In this document: one piece after another, positions 59,224 to 64,000 of the stretch | How the letters are laid out: each line of letters starts with the position of its first letter | Position numbering within the stretch: position 1 is the first letter of the stretch | Assembly: GCA_963921425.1 (NCBI GenBank) | Contig: OY992832.1 | Coordinates: 23,038,835-23,102,834, forward strand | Length of the DNA stretch: 64,000 nucleotides | Source: Dryas octopetala | Lineage: Eukaryota > Streptophyta > Magnoliopsida > Rosales > Rosaceae | Direction: 5' to 3' | Translations under genes and position numbers: made by a program | Notes under the pieces: generated by a model | Told to the model about the DNA's origin: nothing | The model's database searches: none | Seen by the model: only the letters and a program-made list of their open reading frames with translations

Positions 59224-59539
59224 GAACCGCGAAAAGAAAATGAAGAACACAATTTTTTTTTCTTCAAAAAACACAAAAATTTACTATCATACCTCATTTG
59301 AAAACGAATAAGGAACGAGTGAAGGCTTAATTTTTCAAAACTAGTAAATTTTTCTACAATATGATTACCTATATAGAACAAAGAGAAAAAATTCAGGGTT
59401 TAGTGGATGAAAAATGAAGAAATGAGGTTATAGGAGGAGGGGGGTGTGTCTCAAAGGTTGTAGTTGGGGTTTAGGAGTGATGGGTTTGGGTTGTGTAAAG
59501 AGAGTTTTTTTTTTTTTTTTTTTCATATAATATAGGTTA

Positions 59540-61020
59540 TCATTTATAGTACAAGAAAAACACTATAATCAATCTCATAAACCATTATAATTAATCCACT
59601 TAGTTATATATGTAGTAGAAGACAACATTCAACACAGTAAACACTATATTCCATACACAAATCTCATTCTACAGTACTCTACATTCAAATTTTCCAACAA
59701 CACATACACTATATATAATCAATACACTTCCATAAATAGTACAAAAGAGTAAAATAAAGGGTAACAGTCCAAAACACAATAATAAAGAAACCCACAACTT
59801 GCATTCACACATGCACATAACAGATTAAACAATTCTAAATAACCCAGCATACAACTATGCATTGGAAGTAAAAAACACATTTTATGCGCTAAACCCTAAT
59901 ATAAATAGGCAGATGGTTTAAAATCAGGAACCAAAGCCGACACCACCCACATCGAATACAAGGACCATATAAAAGGGATTGAGATCAACTTACTATAGTA
60001 TGGAGGGTCCCCATCATATCTGAGTCTGTTCTCTGTCTACAAAAAGACACAAAATCCACCCAAATTGCACTACTAATTAATGAATTTTTGACCTAGATCC
60101 CAGAAAAAAGTTGAGATTCCCTTGAAACCCTTAAGAGAACAATTGAGATTCTTTGGAAAAGCAATAGTGTTGAATAAAGAAATCATCCATACCCATTTCA
60201 TATTTCGATTGGGCAAAAAATGACGAAAAAACCCCTGTAAAAGGGGGCACGGGCACGTGCACGACACATGATTTTTTTTAATGGATGTTTCGATAGAAAC
60301 AGGCTCATGTAGTACATTGCAAAACAAATTTAATATAGGTGGTACATTGGCACAATTTATTTTTAGGTGGTAAAGTTCAAACAAGTGAAAAGTTCAAATA
60401 GGTAAAGTGTAAAAAAACATTTTATTTATTGGAACCCGCCATCTTTGTTTTGATCATATTAAAAACTTTTCACATGCACTTGAAATTAATGGCATCGTCT
60501 TAATTTTATAAGTTTTCAAAGTAAAATGTTATGAGACTGCATGTGCTTTTCGAAAAACTAGTCTGCTTGAGATTGTGTCAAGGTGTGTGAGTTGTGTTAT
60601 CAATTGAGTATGTCATTTGGCCTTACATGAAAAAAAAAACCCTAATCGGTGTTTTGACAGTTCTTAATATTAAATGAGTTAATTATGCCAACAATACGAG
60701 AACTTTACCTCGAGACTCACTTGAGTTTGCGAACTTTAATTCTATCATTCACCAACTTTTTTTTGTTACAAACTTTAGTTTTATTCGTCAATTATATTTA
60801 AATTTGCATCAAATATATGCACATGAAAATTAGGTGATTGTAACTTGTAAAATATATATTTGACCAAAATTCGAATAAAATTGATGATCACTGAAAGTGA
60901 GCATCGTGGAAAAGTTAATTGAGTGAAAGTAAAGTTTTGTTGCTATAAGTAAGCCGTGTTAACTATGTTTCCATCAAAAAAAATTTTAACGCGTAGCCCG
61001 GCCCGGCCCAGCACACTCTT
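59540..61020. other. Intergenic spacer upstream of TONSOKU
   Basis: AT-rich with no supported gene. A GC-richer patch is at 60240-60265. The last 100 bp hold the promoter of the downstream gene. Confidence 0.5.
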
Positions 61021-61026
61021 CTCACG

Positions 61027-61038
61027 TTTTGGCGGGAA
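61027..61038 (+). promoter_or_regulatory. E2F binding site upstream of TONSOKU
   Basis: TTTTGGCGGGAA is a full match to the E2F consensus TTTSSCGC / TTTGGCGGGAA. It lies 96 bp upstream of the ATG at 61134. E2F drives S-phase genes, and TONSOKU acts at replication, so a regulatory role is likely though untested. Confidence 0.7.
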
Positions 61039-61133
61039 TAGGCTGGAACCCTCCCATGTCCAAAAGCCCCCAAACTAAAACTCGCAGATTTCCCAAAATC
61101 TCAATCTCAATCTCAGACGAAGCAGAGTCAGCA

Positions 61134-64000
61134 ATGGCTAGGGACGAAGCGAAGCTGAGCGCGGCGAAGAAGGCGTACCGGAGCGCGAAGGCCACGGGGA
61201 ACCATCAGGAGGAGGCTCGCTGGGCAAACGTCGTCGGCGACATGTTGAAGAACAGAGGCGAGTACGTGGAGGCCCTCAAGTGGTTCCGCATCGACTACGA
61301 AGTCTCCATCAAGTACTTGTCCCCAAAGCATTGCCTCCCCACCTGTCAGTCTCTCGGTGAGGTCTACCTTCGCCTTGAGGATTTCAAACACGCCCTTCTT
61401 TATCAGGTATTTTGGCCCTTAATTTTAATATTTTATTTTTATTTTTTAAGGAAGGTATCTTTGGATTTTCGGATTTTGAGTTTGATTCAATTTTCATTTG
61501 CTGCGGTTCCAATGGTGGGATCTTTTTATTTTAAATTTTTTTTTGTTTTGTTTTTTTTTTTAAGTTTTGGTATTTAAGAATGTGGAATATTGGGGATTTT
61601 GTGGCTGTTGAGTGCCGATAAATTTGTGGATTTTTTCCATCGTGGAATTGGGAAATAAAACGAGGGATTTGAGTAAAATTATAAATATTGACAGAAATGA
61701 TGAGTTCAGTGGAGGGTTATTTTATATTGGGGTCTAAAGAAAATAGAAGGCTTCAACTTTAGCATCTGTTTGGTTGCTTAGGAAATGCTTGAAATTACAG
61801 AAATGAATATTTTTGAGGAAATGTGGCTTAATCTGTTAGACACACATTTGATTTTTTGAATTTTTCAATTGATCAGAAATAAAGAAGATCTGGTTAATGC
61901 CTTGCGTTAAAATTCTTTTGTGTTGCATAGTCTTAGCAAAGGACCATTGACATTTCAGTACCTTGTATAGTTTTAATATTAGGTGAACAAATTCTTTGGC
62001 ATCTCTTTTTTCTACAGTGCTCTATTGATAAAGTCATTAAATATCTCTGGATGTATAAGTTGTTGTAGTTCTGAGAGGAAAAATTGAGTCTTTATCTATT
62101 GTCTTTGTTGCAGAAAAAACATTTAGAGCTTGCAGAGGATGCCAATGACCTTGTTGAACAGCAAAGGGCTAATACGCAATTAGGTCGTACCTACCATGAA
62201 ATGTTTTTAAAATCTGAGGATGACCATTACTCGGTTCGGAATGCCAAAAAGTATTTCAAGACTGCTATGAAGCTTGCAAAAACTATCAAGGAGAACCCAC
62301 CTAATAATAATTGTTCTTTCCTCAAGGAATATATTGATGCGTATAACAACATAGGCATGCTTGAAATAGATCTTGATAATCTGGATGAGGCTCTGAAAAT
62401 CTTAACTAAAGGATTAGAGATCTGTGATGAAGAAGAGGTAATGGCAGATGATGATGGGCGCAGCAGGCTCCATCACAACCTTGGAAATGTTTACATGAAC
62501 CTAAGGATGTGGGATAATGCACGAGAACACATTGAGAAGGACATTATGATATGTAAAAGAATTGGGCATTGTCAAGGGGAGGCAAAGGGGTACATCAATC
62601 TTGGTGAATTGCATTACCGTGTTCAGAAGTATGAGGAGGCACTCCTTTGCTACCAAAAAGCACTTGTTCTGGCACAATCAATGGAAGATGAGGATGCTTT
62701 AATCAGTCAAATTGATCAAAATATTGTAATTGTAAACGAAGCCATTAAAGTAATGGATGAGTTGAAGAAAGAAGAGCAGAATTTCAAGAAGCTAACAAGA
62801 GACATGGTTTTTGCAAGAGGCACACCGCGTGAGAGGAAGTGTCTGCTGAAGCAAATTGCTTCTCTTGATTGTCTCATTGAGAAATCAAGGACGATCCTTG
62901 CCTGGCTGAAGGTACATATTTATCTCGATATGTTTTCTCCACTAGACTGATTGGGTTAGGGTATGGGTTTCAAGAGTGTGTTTTATCAAGTGTTTTGTCA
63001 TTATTTCAACTCAGAGGATGAGTGTGCAACACTAGCTTGGTTGGGTGTTTTCTTTCCATCTGATTTGCACAAGCTTCATGTAATGCTTTGTCATGTGATA
63101 GGTATAAGATTTTTGGGCGGAAGAGGGGTATGGTCTTAGGAAGATGTGCTCATCACGCTACTTTTTGGGCAGTTTGGGGGGAGAGAAATAGAAGGATATT
63201 TGATGATGTTAGGGGTCGGGAGGTGGATCAGTTGTGGGAGAGGGTTCAGTTTTGGGCATCCTTATGGGCATCTATAGCTTCAGAGTTCAGGGACTTTTCC
63301 TTTTCTGTTAATTTTTCTGATTGGGCAGTGGCTGCATCTTAGAGTGTTTTTTGCTAATTTTCTTGATGGTCTTTGGTGGATATATTTATTCTTGGGTGTT
63401 GATCAGCAGATTTTGTTTCTCAGTCGACACCTTGTCCTCTGTCATGTACTTCCCTTTTTTTTTTTTTTTCTTTTAATTTAATGAAAGTATGCTTCTTATC
63501 AATTTTTTTTTTGAAAAACTTTAATGAGTCATTTCCATGCTACTTTATTTTTTGGTTGGAAGGATTCGGTGGTGTCAGGTGGTGAATCTTGTCCTAGTTA
63601 TTTAATGCATGTAGGGAGGTTTTTAGGATGATTATGAAGATGGTGCAAATCCTAATGAGCATCATATTGATTATATACAGCATCAACTTTTGTTTCAAAA
63701 AACAAATTTTTATCATTTGATCAGAATTCTGTATTCCTTCAAAGTTGAATGCAGTAATGGTTATTTTGAACTGCAAATTTATTCTTCATATGTGATTAAA
63801 AGTTGTGCTTGTCATTATTGTGAAATTTTATTTTTCAGCTCCGTGAATTTGCAAAAAAGAAGAAGATAATAGCAAGTGAGCTTTGTGACAAAGAAAAGCT
63901 CAGTGATTCTTTTTTGGTTATTGGAGAATCATACCAGAACCTAGGAAATTTTAAGAAAGCCTATAAATGGTACAAGAAGAGTTGGGAAATATACAAGTCA
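61134..64000 (+). CDS. TSK: TONSOKU/BRUSHY1-type TPR protein, 5' part
   Basis: Exons 61134-61406, 62114-62911 and 63839 onward (cut by the window end), all phase 0 with GT-AG joins. They give 411 residues so far; the Arabidopsis protein is about 1,300. The start [19 protein letters not shown] fits the family N-terminus. An in-frame ATG at 61056 would add 26 residues. TPR repeats follow: [25 protein letters not shown], then [74 protein letters not shown] and [22 protein letters not shown]. In the family the TPR part precedes leucine-rich repeats and the nuclear protein reads newly replicated chromatin and supports repair and meristem order. An E2F site upstream fits. Intron 2 carries a LINE 3' end. 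Confidence 0.93.
63095..63515 (+). mobile_element. LINE 3' end in TONSOKU intron 2
   Basis: The plus frame reads [45 protein letters not shown] and ends [10 protein letters not shown]. This is the C-terminal end of plant LINE reverse transcriptase ORFs (W..W.ERN.RIF). A T-rich and AATTTAATGAAAG tail follows, then TTATCAATTTTTTTTTTG. The fragment is 5'-truncated, as LINE insertions often are, and lies in the same orientation as the gene. Confidence 0.75.

Larger units (their letters stand above)
57200..59530 (-). mobile_element. Second, truncated copy of the FAR1-type Mutator-like element
   Basis: On the minus strand 59530 to about 58960 matches the outer left part of the element at 37.35-38.0 kb: AAACTCTC(C/T)TTACACA, the AACCTCATTTCTTCAT stretch and a degraded palindrome array. 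From about 57917 down to 57160 it resumes with the region before and through the transposase start. The PMD part and other end are missing. About 1 kb of LTR-like DNA (57918-58940) separates the two segments. Confidence 0.65.

Overview
This is nuclear DNA from a eudicot plant. The evidence is spliced genes with GT-AG introns, three plant gene families (a methionine synthase, a FAR1-RELATED SEQUENCE protein and a TONSOKU/BRUSHY1-type TPR protein), AT-rich gene-poor spacers and many plant transposon families. A woody, Rosaceae-like genome is plausible from the repeat types, but the sequence does not prove it. I saw no rRNA, tRNA or CRISPR.

Host genes. (1) Minus strand, 12526-17890: a complete 12-exon cobalamin-independent methionine synthase of 789 codons. 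Its short first exon encodes a Ser/Thr-rich leader like a plastid transit peptide. (2) Minus strand, 42962-51100 plus a likely 5' UTR exon near 51.64-51.9 kb: a complete 5-exon FRS3-like protein of about 880 aa. It has FAR1, MULE-transposase and SWIM domains and a duplicated C-terminal module. (3) Plus strand, 61134 to the window end: the first three exons (411 codons) of TONSOKU, with a canonical E2F site just upstream.

Transposon layers. At 2.1-9.6 kb a hAT-type element with an 8-bp target duplication (TSD) holds a pol-deleted Ty3/gypsy element (ATAGG TSD, GC-rich tandem array) and a foldback MITE. At 18.0-22.9 kb, next to the methionine synthase promoter, there are four Mutator-type elements with 9-bp TSDs and one Tourist-like MITE. 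At 25-42.5 kb copia remnants flank two nests. In one, a dead hAT transposase is split by a 4.28-kb PIF/Harbinger element with an exact TTA TSD. In the other, a hAT-type element with TSD CATTATAT contains a Mutator-like element that pairs a FAR1-type transposase fragment with a convergent plant-mobile-domain pseudogene. At 52.2-59.5 kb there are two more Mutator-type MITEs, hAT and MuDR remnants, a solo LTR and a second, truncated copy of the same Mutator-like family.

Most unusual signal: both subterminal regions of the Mutator-like element at about 37.25-40.9 kb carry arrays of exactly 22-bp imperfect palindromes with half-sites TTCGG/CCGAA. Their starts are spaced 33, 33, 52, 33, 33, 52, 33, 33 bp on the left and 33, 33, 52, 33, 33 bp on the right. 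The diverged copy at 59 kb keeps traces. These look like phased protein-binding iterons and I know of no described system they match.
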